Program-made: the position numbers and the translations under genes
In this document: positions 52,208-60,011 of the stretch, in pieces
How the letters are laid out: each line of letters opens with the position of its first letter
Numbering within the stretch: position 1 is the first letter of the stretch
The notes under the pieces: model-generated
What the model saw: the letters and a program-made list of their open reading frames with translations, nothing else
What the model was told of the DNA's origin: nothing
The model's database searches: none
Assembly (NCBI GenBank): GCA_963828415.1
Contig: CAWHEI010000018.1
Span: forward strand, 13,037 to 77,036
DNA length: 64,000 nucleotides
Direction of reading: 5' to 3'
Source of the DNA: Sva-07 sp963828415
GTDB lineage: Bacteria > Actinomycetota > Acidimicrobiia > Acidimicrobiales > Ilumatobacteraceae

Positions 52208-52914
52208 GCCAACTGAACGAACAGAACGACCGACGGTCCCCCGTTGGCCACGTCGTGATCGTCGGATGCGGGCGCGTGGGCGCCGGCCTCGCCGAACGGA
52301 TGCTCGGCCACGAGCACTCCGTGGCCGTGATCGACACCGAACGTGCTGCGTTCAAGCGCCTGGGGGGTTTGGAGGTCGACCAGGTCGAGGGCGTCGGATA
52401 CGACCGCGACACGCTCCGGCGTGCCGGCATCGAACGCGCGGTGGCGCTGGCGGCAGTCACCAACGGCGACAACAGCAACATCGTCATCGCACGCACCGGT
52501 CGGGAGGCATTCGGCGTTCATCGGGTCTTCGCCCGTATCTACGACATGCGTCGCGCCGCCGTGTACGAGCGGCTCGGAATCCCGACGGTCGCGTCGGCAC
52601 GGCTCACGATCGACATGTCGATGCGTCAACTGCTCCCGCTCGACGACGCTGTCCGCTGGGTCGACCCCAGTGCTCAGGTCTGTCTCGTCGAGCGACCGGC
52701 GTCGCGGGTGCTGATCGGCACGAGCGTGGGTCAGCTCGAATCGGACGGCACGGTCCGTCTCGCTGCGCTGCGCCGCCTCGGGGTCAGCGTGGTTCCGGCA
52801 GCTGATCTCGTCGTCCAGGAGGGTGACCTGCTGTATCTGATGGTGCCGAACGATCGAGTCGACGAGCTCCAGGCTGCCTGGGCCGATGCCGGCGAAAGAA
52901 GGGTGACGTCGTGA
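52204..52914 (+). CDS. ceoB: TrkA/CeoB-family potassium channel regulatory protein
   Basis: 236 residues. RCK_N Rossmann domain HVVIVGCGRVGAGLAERML with VAVIDTERAAFKRLGG, followed by a TrkA-C domain from about residue 155 (LIGTSVGQLESDGTVRLAAL). It binds nucleotide and gates a potassium transporter at the membrane. GTG start overlaps the permease stop and its stop overlaps the next gene, so the three are tightly coupled. Confidence 0.9.
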   Translation: MSQLNEQNDRRSPVGHVVIVGCGRVGAGLAERMLGHEHSVAVIDTERAAFKRLGGLEVDQVEGVGYDRDTLRRAGIERAVALAAVTNGDNSNIVIARTGREAFGVHRVFARIYDMRRAAVYERLGIPTVASARLTIDMSMRQLLPLDDAVRWVDPSAQVCLVERPASRVLIGTSVGQLESDGTVRLAALRRLGVSVVPAADLVVQEGDLLYLMVPNDRVDELQAAWADAGERRVTS

Positions 52915-53579
52915 GGATCGTGATCGTAGGGGCGGGCAAGGTCGGGACCTTCATCGCCGAAGACCTCGTGGGGAACGGCCACGAGGTCGTCGTCGTCGAA
53001 CGGGACCATCACCAGGTGGAACGTCGCCGGGTTGCGCCGGGCCTCGGTTCGATCAATTGGATCGTCGCCGACGCCTGCGAGATCAGCGAGCTGGCGCGCG
53101 CTGAGCCGGAGCGAGCCGACGTGCTGCTCGCGGTGACCGGCGACGACGAGGACAACCTCGTGGCGTCGCTGCTCGCCAAGCAGGAGTTCGGCGTGCCGCG
53201 GGTGATCGCCCGCGTGAACCATCCGGCCAACGAGTGGATGTTCGCCGAGATGTGGGGCGTCGACATCGCGGTGTCGGCTCCGCACCTGCTGTCGGCGTTG
53301 GTCGAAGAGGCGGTGTCGGTCGGCTCGATCGTGCGGTTGCTGCAGGTGGCCGGCGGAAAGGCCCGGCTGATCGAGGTGACGCTGTCCGACGACAGTCCGG
53401 TCCGTGAACAGCAACTCGTCGACGTGGGTTTCCCGCGCGGCTCGAGCGTCGTGGCAATCGTCCGTTCCGGCAACGTGGTGGTGCCTCGCGGCGACACCTC
53501 GTTCCACGTCGGCGACGAAGTGATCGTCCTCGTGACCGACGAGGCCGAAGCCGAGGTCACCGCCCTCCTCGTCCGCTGA
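52911..53579 (+). CDS. ceoC: TrkA/CeoC-family potassium regulatory protein
   Basis: 222 residues. RCK_N with MRIVIVGAGKVGTFIAEDLV and VLLAVTGDDEDNLVASLLAK, then RCK_C (LIEVTLSDDSPVREQQLVDV; HVGDEVIVLVTDEAEAEVTA). Paralogue of the preceding gene; the pair probably forms a heteromeric ring. The GTG overlaps the ceoB stop. A hairpin starts 1 bp after its stop. Confidence 0.9.
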   Translation: MRIVIVGAGKVGTFIAEDLVGNGHEVVVVERDHHQVERRRVAPGLGSINWIVADACEISELARAEPERADVLLAVTGDDEDNLVASLLAKQEFGVPRVIARVNHPANEWMFAEMWGVDIAVSAPHLLSALVEEAVSVGSIVRLLQVAGGKARLIEVTLSDDSPVREQQLVDVGFPRGSSVVAIVRSGNVVVPRGDTSFHVGDEVIVLVTDEAEAEVTALLVR

Positions 53580-53580
53580 T

Positions 53581-53613
53581 CGTTACGTCTGGGATCGGAC
53601 CCCAGACGAAACG
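53581..53613. terminator. Hairpin terminator between convergent ceoC and OB-fold genes
   Basis: CGTCTGGG/CCCAGACG stem with a 7-nt loop, extended outside by CGT/ACG, starting one base after the ceoC stop. Its core resembles a diverged copy of the GGGTCTGACCCC palindrome family. No T-run follows. Confidence 0.6.
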
Positions 53614-53629
53614 GCTACGAGGCGCCGAC

Positions 53630-54043
53630 CTATGGGAGAACGGTGTACGCGGGGTTGACGACGACGAGCTGACCTCGCTCGCGGTGGGCGACGCCTTCGA
53701 ACACGACCGCACGCCCGGCATCGAGGCCGAGGATGCGTGACCTACCGGTGAACACTGCGACGGCCGAGCCGGTTCCGTCGTTGACGGTGACGCGCAGCAT
53801 CGGTTGGCTGCCCGGCGACGATCGGTGTTGACTTCGCACCTCGCCACCGAAGCGGACGGGGCATCGTTCCACCACCTCGCTGATCGAGCTCATCTCCACG
53901 CCGTTGAATCGACGCTGCAGACGTAGCGCGTCGAGTTCGGCCACGGATCCCGCGAGGCGCTCGTGCAGGCCTGGATCAGCACTACTCACGACCTGCAAGG
54001 TATCGCTCTCATCCCTCGGGAGGACGCTCCGGTCGCTGTTCAT
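53630..54043 (-). CDS. OB-fold nucleic acid-binding protein
   Basis: 137 residues from the ATG at 54043 (MNSDRSVLPRDESDTLQVVS). A helical N terminus (HERLAGSVAELDALRLQRR) then an OB fold: CPVRFGGEVRSQHRSSPG, PMLRVTVNDGTGSAVAVFTG, VVFEGVAHRERGQLVVVNPA. Similar OB-fold proteins lie next to the ceoBC genes in mycobacteria, so the neighbourhood is conserved, though no function is known. The frame continues upstream into the amt leader, which is noncoding for this gene. Confidence 0.8.
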   Translation of the reverse strand: MNSDRSVLPRDESDTLQVVSSADPGLHERLAGSVAELDALRLQRRFNGVEMSSISEVVERCPVRFGGEVRSQHRSSPGSQPMLRVTVNDGTGSAVAVFTGRSRILGLDAGRAVVFEGVAHRERGQLVVVNPAYTVLP

Positions 54044-54109
54044 GCTGCCGTCACACAGCAGCCATCGATGGGAAACGCGACGGCGCAACGATGCGTCCAC
54101 TCGTTGTAG

Positions 54110-54184
54110 CGGGGCTGGAACCGCACGGGCGTACCCGACAACCGTCGGGCACGGGGCGCACCGCAAGGTGCCCGAAAGCAGGAG
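54110..54184 (+). promoter_or_regulatory. Structured leader element B, upstream of amt
   Basis: Same length (75 nt) and the same three conserved blocks as 50151-50225. Stems visible here: CCCGAC/GTCGGG (54134-54149) and CGGGCAC/GTGCCCG around a loop with CACCGCAAG. GCAGGAG at its end is the amt ribosome binding site, 9 nt before the ATG, so folding could control ribosome access. Confidence 0.6.
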
Positions 54185-54193
54185 CACAACTTC

Positions 54194-55600
54194 ATGTCAG
54201 CCTTCCTCATGGTGGGGCCCGATGTCGACGCGCCCACAGCGGCGTTGTCGCTCAACCTTCTCTGGATCGTCATCGGCGCGGCCCTCGTGATCTTCATGCA
54301 GGCCGGATTCGCGATGGTCGAGACCGGGTTCTGTCGGAGCAAACACGCCGCCCACGTGGTGTCGACGAACTTCATGATCTTCGGATTGGGGTTCGTCGGC
54401 TTCTTCTTCTGCGGGTTCGCCTTCATGTTCGGCGGATTCTCCTATGCCGGAGTGTTCGGCATGGACGCTCCCGTCGGCGGAGCGCTGATCTCCGTCGGCG
54501 ACTGGGTGTTCTTGTGGAAGGGCGGCTTCGGGCTCGGTGGACTCGGCGACCAGGCCACGACCGCGTCGATCATGGCGTTCTTCCTCTACATGGTGGCGTT
54601 CATGGACACCACCGCCACGATTCCCACCGGTTCGATGGCCGAACGGTGGAAGTGGGGATCGTTCGTGATCTGGGGCCTGTTCTGTGGCGCCATCTATTAC
54701 CCGTTGTTCGGCGCGTGGACCTGGGGCGGCGGCTGGCTGAGCCAGCTCGGCAACAACGTCGGCCTCGGCTTCGGCTACGTCGATTTCGCCGGCTCGGGCG
54801 TCGTCCACGCCGTCGGCGGCGCTGCTGCGCTCGCGGGCGCCATCGTGCTCGGCCCTCGCATCGGCAAGTTCGACAAGGACGGTACGCCACGCGCGTTGCT
54901 GGGCCACAACATCCCCATGGCGATGTTCGGCACGTTCATTCTCCTGTTCGGGTGGTTCGGGTTCAACGCGGCTTCGACGTTCGCAGCCACCGACATCCAG
55001 TTCGCCACCGTCGCGGCGAACACCGGGATCGCTGCGGCGTTCGGTTCGGTCGCGGCGCTGTTCTGGGTGACACGTCGAACCGGCAAGCCCGACCCGTCGA
55101 TGATGGTGAACGGAATGCTTGCCGGCCTCGTCGCCATCACGGCACCGTGCGCATTCGTGCAGCCGTGGGCCGCTGCCGTCATCGGATTGCTCGCCGGCTT
55201 CATCGTCATCGAGGTCGTGTGGTTCATCGAGCGGCGTCTCAAGATCGATGATCCGGTCGGCGCGATCGCTGTGCACGGCGTCTGCGGCCTGTTCGGCGTG
55301 TTGGCTGTCGGCATCTTCTCCGACGGCTCGTACGGCGCTGGATGGAATGTGACCGACACCCCAGAAACGGCCGGCAAGGGCATCACCGGGATCCTGTACG
55401 ACCTCGATCTGGGTCTCCGCCAGCTCGGCGCACAGGCGGTGGGTGTGCTGGTGATCTGCACCGTGATCTTCGGTCTGGCTTTCGGCTTCTTCCACTTCCA
55501 GAACAAGTTCACCAAGGGTGGAATCCGTCCGACCGCTGAGGACGAGATCGCCGGCCTGGACGGCGCCGAGATGGGCGTCCCGGCCTACTCCCACGACTGA
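54194..55600 (+). CDS. amt: Ammonium transporter Amt
   Basis: 468 residues with 11 membrane segments and no signal peptide. Family blocks: GFAMVETGFCRSKHAAHVVS, the central DFAGSGVVHAVGGAAALAGA with a pore histidine, WFGFNAASTFAA, and the second histidine region DPVGAIAVHGVCGLFGVLAV. It forms a trimeric ammonium channel. ATG at 54194 with GGAG 9 nt upstream. No glnK/glnB gene follows, unlike the usual amtB-glnK pair; the leader element shared with the potassium permease suggests control at RNA level instead. Confidence 0.95.
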   Translation: MSAFLMVGPDVDAPTAALSLNLLWIVIGAALVIFMQAGFAMVETGFCRSKHAAHVVSTNFMIFGLGFVGFFFCGFAFMFGGFSYAGVFGMDAPVGGALISVGDWVFLWKGGFGLGGLGDQATTASIMAFFLYMVAFMDTTATIPTGSMAERWKWGSFVIWGLFCGAIYYPLFGAWTWGGGWLSQLGNNVGLGFGYVDFAGSGVVHAVGGAAALAGAIVLGPRIGKFDKDGTPRALLGHNIPMAMFGTFILLFGWFGFNAASTFAATDIQFATVAANTGIAAAFGSVAALFWVTRRTGKPDPSMMVNGMLAGLVAITAPCAFVQPWAAAVIGLLAGFIVIEVVWFIERRLKIDDPVGAIAVHGVCGLFGVLAVGIFSDGSYGAGWNVTDTPETAGKGITGILYDLDLGLRQLGAQAVGVLVICTVIFGLAFGFFHFQNKFTKGGIRPTAEDEIAGLDGAEMGVPAYSHD

Positions 55601-55606
55601 CCGCTC

Positions 55607-55676
55607 AACGATCTGCGCCCCATGGCGCGATCTGCGCCCGTGGGGTTCCGGTTTCCGGGACGTGAGGGGCGCAGAT
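55607..55676. repeat. Hairpin repeat, GATCTGCGCC family, copy 2
   Basis: Begins 7 bp after the amt stop. A partial direct arm (CGATCTGCGCCCCATGGCG) is followed by an inverted pair (55630-55651 and 55655-55676; 17 of 22 paired, TTT loop). Layout and sequence match the copy after rsgA. The amt and DUF952 genes converge here. Confidence 0.75.
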
Positions 55677-55693
55677 GGGTCGTCAGGCGGAGG

Positions 55694-56068
55694 TCAGAGC
55701 GTGTCGATCGTCCACGCGCCGTCGGTGGAGCGGAGCCACACGGCGGCGTGGTGGACAGCGACCACCGGCAGCGGACCGTAGATGTGAGGGAACAGCACAT
55801 CGAGGCCTGCTGCCGGTGGTTCGTACACGATCGGCGAATTCACGAGTTCGGGATCGATGGTCAGCACCACGAGTTGGTCGAGGTCGGCGTAGAACCGGTT
55901 GGCGGTGTCCTGCAGTTGTCCACGCGTCGAGCAGTGGATGAAGCCCTCCTGCTCGAGGGTGACCCCACGGGTCGACATCCGGTACTCGCCGGTTGCGAAC
56001 GCTGCGGCCCAGTCGTCGGGGAGTGCCATGTGGAAGATCGGCTCGTCGTGGGGCGTCTGGTCGCTCAT
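55694..56068 (-). CDS. DUF952 family protein
   Basis: 124 residues from the ATG at 56068. DUF952 pattern: PIFHMALPDDWAAAFATGEY, the conserved EGFIHCSTRGQLQDTANRFY, VVLTIDPELVNSPIVYEPP and LFPHIYGPLPVVAVH. The fold is related to ADP-ribose-binding/ART-like small proteins and its role is unknown. It starts 3 bp after the photolyase stop, so it is cotranscribed with it. Confidence 0.85.
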   Translation of the reverse strand: MSDQTPHDEPIFHMALPDDWAAAFATGEYRMSTRGVTLEQEGFIHCSTRGQLQDTANRFYADLDQLVVLTIDPELVNSPIVYEPPAAGLDVLFPHIYGPLPVVAVHHAAVWLRSTDGAWTIDTL

Positions 56069-56070
56069 CG

Positions 56071-57573
56071 TCACAGCGTGCCGTCGTCGAGTCGACGTCG
56101 CACCTCGACGGCGCGTTCGCGGACGGCGGGCAGGTCGGACAACTGCTCGGACGCACGCACCTGTCGCGCGATTCGGGGATTCTTCACCAGCAGGTCGTGG
56201 TGGCGCGCCAGGAAGTCCCAGTAGAGGGTCGTGAACGGACACGCATCGTCGCCGACGCGCTGCTTGCGGTCGTAGCGGCACGAACGGCAGTAGTCGCTCA
56301 TCGTGTCGATGTAGTTGCCGCCGGCTGCATACGGCTTGGTGGCCATCATTCCGCCGTCGGCCCACTGGCTCATCCCGATCACGTTCGGCAACATCACCCA
56401 TTCGGCGCCGTCGATGAAGCTCGACCACATCCATTCGGTCATGTCCCACGGGTCGACGCCGTGCAGCATCGCCAGGTTGCCGAGCACCATCAGTCGCTGG
56501 ATGTGGTGGTTGTAGGCGCGGTCGTGCAGCGTCGAGATGCAGTTGCGCACGCAGTTCATGTCGGTGGGCGCCTCGCCACGGAACACGGGTGGCACCGGCC
56601 GGTCGGCGCCGAGTGCGTTGCGGTCGCGGTAGTCCGGCATCCACAGCCAGTAGACGCCCCACACGTACTCGCGCCAACCGATCACCTGACGGATGAAGCC
56701 CTCAGCGGAAGCGATCGGCACCCGCCCCTCATCGAACGCGTCCTGGACGGCATCACACACCTCACCCGGGAGCAACAGGCCGACATTCAGGTACGGCGAC
56801 AGCACCGAGTGGGCGAGATGCCACGACCGTTCCACCATCGCGTCCTCGTGCGGTCCGAACATCGGGAGCACCTCGTCGACGAAGTGTCGCAGGCGAGCGA
56901 GCGCCCCATGACGTGACGTCGCCCACGTACCGTCGGGGTCGGCGCCCCAGCAGCCGTCGGGAAGGTCGGCGAGCACCGCTCGGTCGAGTTCGTCGAGTCG
57001 TGACTGCTGCGGTTCCGGCCACGGCGAGCCGTTCTTGGGCGGCCGCTGGCGGTTTTCGTCGTCGTAGTTCCATCGACCACCGGCAGGCTCGTCGCCCTCC
57101 ATCAGGTAGCCGAGCCGCGGGCGCTGCCAGCGGTAGAAGTCCTCCATCTTGAGCTGCTTGCGTCCGCCCGCCCAGTCGGCGAAGTCGTCGTAGTGACAGA
57201 GGTACTGGTTCGACCTCACCGTGGTGACGCCCAGTGCGCGCAACAGCTCGAGTCCGTCCCAGCTCGCCGGTTCCGTGGCGAGCACCTCGATCGGGCCGAA
57301 CGCTGCGACGTGCTCGTCGTATCCCCTGCGCAGCGAATCAGCCCTCCGGTAGTCGACCTCGAACCCATCCGCTCGCAACTCGTCGGCGAACCGTCGCATC
57401 GACGCGAGCACGAAGTGGGCCCGCTGGCGGTGCCACCGCTTCCCGGCCATCTTGGCTCGGCTCTCGACCATCAGCACGCGATGCAAGGCAGGTGTGGCGT
57501 CGCGCAGGGCGCCGATGTCGCGGTTCAGTTGATCGCCGAGCACCCAGACCGTTGCTCGGGTCGGCGATGTCAC
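56071..57573 (-). CDS. Iron-sulfur bacterial cryptochrome/photolyase (PhrB/CryB type)
   Basis: 500 residues. The N-terminal antenna-binding domain starts ATVWVLGDQLNRD; the FAD domain contains WREYVWGVYWLWMPDYRDRN and HHIQRLMVLGNLAMLHG. Four cysteines at 341, 429, 432 and 445 have the same spacing (88, 3, 13) as the 4Fe-4S ligands of Agrobacterium PhrB, a (6-4) photolyase. It probably repairs UV lesions in light or acts as a photoreceptor. GTG start overlaps the STAS gene stop (GTGA). Confidence 0.92.
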   Translation of the reverse strand: MTSPTRATVWVLGDQLNRDIGALRDATPALHRVLMVESRAKMAGKRWHRQRAHFVLASMRRFADELRADGFEVDYRRADSLRRGYDEHVAAFGPIEVLATEPASWDGLELLRALGVTTVRSNQYLCHYDDFADWAGGRKQLKMEDFYRWQRPRLGYLMEGDEPAGGRWNYDDENRQRPPKNGSPWPEPQQSRLDELDRAVLADLPDGCWGADPDGTWATSRHGALARLRHFVDEVLPMFGPHEDAMVERSWHLAHSVLSPYLNVGLLLPGEVCDAVQDAFDEGRVPIASAEGFIRQVIGWREYVWGVYWLWMPDYRDRNALGADRPVPPVFRGEAPTDMNCVRNCISTLHDRAYNHHIQRLMVLGNLAMLHGVDPWDMTEWMWSSFIDGAEWVMLPNVIGMSQWADGGMMATKPYAAGGNYIDTMSDYCRSCRYDRKQRVGDDACPFTTLYWDFLARHHDLLVKNPRIARQVRASEQLSDLPAVRERAVEVRRRLDDGTL

Positions 57574-57893
57574 GCGATCGAGTCGCGCACGTTGACCGCC
57601 CGATCGAATCGGGTCAGTGCCAATCGCTCGCGCAGTGTCGGTCGGGTGCAGACCACTTCGAGGTCACCGTTGGAGTCGCGGGCCGCGGCTGCGGCACCGA
57701 GCACGATGCCGAGGCCGGCATCGTCGAGCACGCTGACCGCGTCGAGGTCGACGATGAGCGTGACGCCCGGGTGTCGGCGGACAGCGCGGGAGAGGTCGTC
57801 GTGGAGGAGGCCGACCGCGGCCAAGTCGACCACGCCGTCGACAGTGACGACGACGGAACCACCGACGTGGTCGAGCGTCGTGTGGACCTGCAT
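57570..57893 (-). CDS. STAS-domain protein, anti-sigma antagonist-like
   Basis: 107 residues, a single STAS fold (SVVVTVDGVVDLAAVGLLHD; VTLIVDLDAVSVLDDAGLGI). In antagonists the phosphorylated serine lies in a D-S-S/A-G turn; here the turn is D57-D58-A-G, with aspartate where serine is expected, so it may be locked in a phospho-like state or not regulated by phosphorylation. No partner kinase is in the window. It lies between the tad operon and the photolyase, on the same strand. Confidence 0.82.
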   Translation of the reverse strand: MQVHTTLDHVGGSVVVTVDGVVDLAAVGLLHDDLSRAVRRHPGVTLIVDLDAVSVLDDAGLGIVLGAAAAARDSNGDLEVVCTRPTLRERLALTRFDRAVNVRDSIA

Positions 57894-57941
57894 GGTCGTG
57901 CAGGTTATGGCCGCTCGGCGTCCGGTGGCGCGCCGTGCGCG

Positions 57942-58340
57942 TCATGGCGGCTCAAACGCCATCGTTGCCGAGGCGGTGTGGGTGACCGGTCCGACGAGCG
58001 ACCCGATGATCGCAACGTCGACCGGATCGACGTACGTCACCGTCACGGTGACGGTCGATGTGCCGAGTGCTGTGACCACGTCGATCGGCAGGCTGATCGC
58101 CCGGTTCGCAGCGTTGGCCGCGGCGGTGGCGGGTGTTGCCGACACCGCTGCGGCGCGTGCTCCTTCCCGGGCTGCCAGTTCGACGGCGAGCTCGTTGCGG
58201 ACGGCGGTGCCCACGAGGACGAGTCCGAGGGTCATCACCACGACGATCGGGAGGGTCAGCGCGAACTCGACCGATGCTTGACCACTCGGGTCGCGCAGGC
58301 GGCACCGTTCGCGGCGATCAGACCTTGTCGATGACGGCAT
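57942..58340 (-). CDS. TadE-like pseudopilin
   Basis: 132 residues. A short basic leader ends RDPSGQASVEFALTLPIVVV, the TadE pattern with cleavage expected after glycine (G-QASVE), then one hydrophobic helix and a C-terminal domain exposed outside. It is a minor pseudopilin of the Tad/Flp pilus. Its ATG overlaps the end of the Flp gene by 23 bp. No TadV/CpaA peptidase gene is in the window. Confidence 0.82.
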   Translation of the reverse strand: MPSSTRSDRRERCRLRDPSGQASVEFALTLPIVVVMTLGLVLVGTAVRNELAVELAAREGARAAAVSATPATAAANAANRAISLPIDVVTALGTSTVTVTVTYVDPVDVAIIGSLVGPVTHTASATMAFEPP

Positions 58341-58551
58341 CGATCACGGCATTGAACAGCCGGCTGATTCGTGCGGCACCGCCACCGGCGGTCGCCCAGG
58401 CGACCACCATCAACCCGACCAGCGCCGCAGCCAGGAGCACGAGCGCATACTCGGTCGTCGCCTGGCCACGGTCGCCGGTGAGACGCGGGCGTCCGGCGAG
58501 CAGGGCGGTGTGGAGGTGGACGTAGATCAGCAGGGTGACATTGGTGGGCAT
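58318..58551 (-). CDS. Flp/DUF4244-type pilin
   Basis: 77 residues. The leader ends TGDRGQATTEYALVLLAAAL, with the Flp-type processing site G-QATTEY and a 22-residue hydrophobic helix, then a short tail (RISRLFNAVIDAVIDKV). GGGGAG lies upstream of the ATG. This is the likely major subunit of the tad-encoded pilus. It sits between tadC and tadE. Confidence 0.85.
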   Translation of the reverse strand: MPTNVTLLIYVHLHTALLAGRPRLTGDRGQATTEYALVLLAAALVGLMVVAWATAGGGAARISRLFNAVIDAVIDKV

Positions 58552-58584
58552 GACGGCTCCCCTTCGTGGGTCTCAGGACGGTGG

Positions 58585-59337
58585 TCACCAGGCGCTTGCG
58601 CCGAGCGACGAGAGTGCGGCGATCACGCCAGGCGCGATCGCGAGGAGGACGAACGACGGCAACGTGCACGCCACGAGTGGGAACGACAGGCGGACCGGGA
58701 GCTTGCGGGCGTCGGCCTGATCGAGGCGTTGGCGAGCAGCGCGTGTCTCACTGGTGAGCAGATCGAGCACCGGGCCGAGGGCGAGACCATGACGGTCGCT
58801 CGTTGCGATCACGTCGGCCAGCGCGCCTGCGGGCGCGCCGAGCCGTTCGGGCAGCGCAGCGAGGGCATCGGCGAACGTCTGGCCGCGTTCGGTACGTCGG
58901 ACCACTTCACCGAACGCATCGCCGATCGTTGCGTCGACGATTCCAACGAGATCGCGCATCGCCTGGAACGGGGTGAGGCCCGCGCGGATACTCAGCACCA
59001 GCAGGTCGACCGCTTCTGGAAGCGATCGTTCGGTGTCCGCGCGTCGTTGTCTGGCGGCGCGGATCGGGCCGAGTCGTCGCACCAACAGTGCTGCAGCCGC
59101 AATGGCGCACAGGGCGATGGGGCCGGCCATCGCCGCCCCGAGCGCTGCGCCGACGGCCCAAGTACCGAACGCAATCCGACGTCGGCGAGGCGACGGATGG
59201 GTTGCCGGGAGCGCGCGATCTGCGGAACACGTCCGCCGGCTGTTCGTGGCCACCGGTCGTGTGATCGCTCCGAGTGCGAACGTGGCGAGCAGGGCCGTCA
59301 GTGGGCCGACCACCGGTGCAATCGGCACGGTCGCCAT
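58585..59337 (-). CDS. tadC: Tad secretion system inner-membrane protein TadC
   Basis: 250 residues. Type II secretion F domain (EAVDLLVLSIRAGLTPFQAM; VRRTERGQTFADALAALPER) between hydrophobic helices near 75-95 and 220-245. It forms the pilus assembly platform with TadB. The ATG overlaps the tadB stop (TGATG). The open frame upstream of 59337 is a shadow of tadB. Confidence 0.85.
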   Translation of the reverse strand: MATVPIAPVVGPLTALLATFALGAITRPVATNSRRTCSADRALPATHPSPRRRRIAFGTWAVGAALGAAMAGPIALCAIAAAALLVRRLGPIRAARQRRADTERSLPEAVDLLVLSIRAGLTPFQAMRDLVGIVDATIGDAFGEVVRRTERGQTFADALAALPERLGAPAGALADVIATSDRHGLALGPVLDLLTSETRAARQRLDQADARKLPVRLSFPLVACTLPSFVLLAIAPGVIAALSSLGASAW

Positions 59338-60011
59338 CACGTCGAGGCTCCGACGATGCGACGCATCCACCACCAGCCGATGGCGTTCAACGCCAGCCCC
59401 GCACCGATGCACGCTGCGCCGATGGGAGAGGTCGCGAGGGATCGGACGTCGTCGTCGGTGGTGACGAGGAGTGCAAGCATCACGAGTGGTACGGCGGTCA
59501 AGACGTGCGACGAGAGGCGGGCCTGCGCGGCCTGGGTCGCTCGTTCGTCGTGGTCGGCGGCGCGCTGGCGCAGGAGCATCGCGGTCCGATCGATCGACGC
59601 CGCCGAGGGTCCACCGATCCGGCTCGCGGTGGCGATCACGGCGAGGGCGAGTCGGAGATGCGGGCCGGCGTCGTCGACACGGTCGACGGCAGCATCGACC
59701 GACAAGCCGCGCTCGATTCCCAGTCGAAGTGGTGCGGTGGCCTGCTCGGTCGCGCCGTCGATCGGAAGCACAGTGACGGCGTCGCGCAGCGTCGAACCCG
59801 AACGAACGCGGCGGGCGATGTCGTCGCACCAGGCCGCAATGGCGCGAGCCTGCGGTGGACGGCATCGTGCACGATGCAGCGTCCAGGCGTGGAGGAGACC
59901 CACGAGATGCCAGGGCACACGTTCGGCTCCAGTGGCCTCGCGCCGTGGCGACGGACGCAGGCGCACAGCCGCCACGAGCGCGGCCAGCGTGACCAGGGCG
60001 ATCGCGATCAC
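59337..60011 (-). CDS. tadB: Tad secretion system inner-membrane protein TadB
   Basis: 224 residues, shorter than most TadB. An N-terminal membrane segment, then the T2SSF domain (WCDDIARRVRSGSTLRDAVT; LRLALAVIATASRIGGPSAA) and two C-terminal segments. GTG start at 60011 overlaps the tadA stop (GTGA). Confidence 0.83.
   Translation of the reverse strand: MIAIALVTLAALVAAVRLRPSPRREATGAERVPWHLVGLLHAWTLHRARCRPPQARAIAAWCDDIARRVRSGSTLRDAVTVLPIDGATEQATAPLRLGIERGLSVDAAVDRVDDAGPHLRLALAVIATASRIGGPSAASIDRTAMLLRQRAADHDERATQAAQARLSSHVLTAVPLVMLALLVTTDDDVRSLATSPIGAACIGAGLALNAIGWWWMRRIVGAST

Noticed and set aside
53581..53613. Attachment site or integron attC between ceoC and the OB-fold gene
   Set aside because: A simple hairpin between convergent genes; no integrase or cassette structure.
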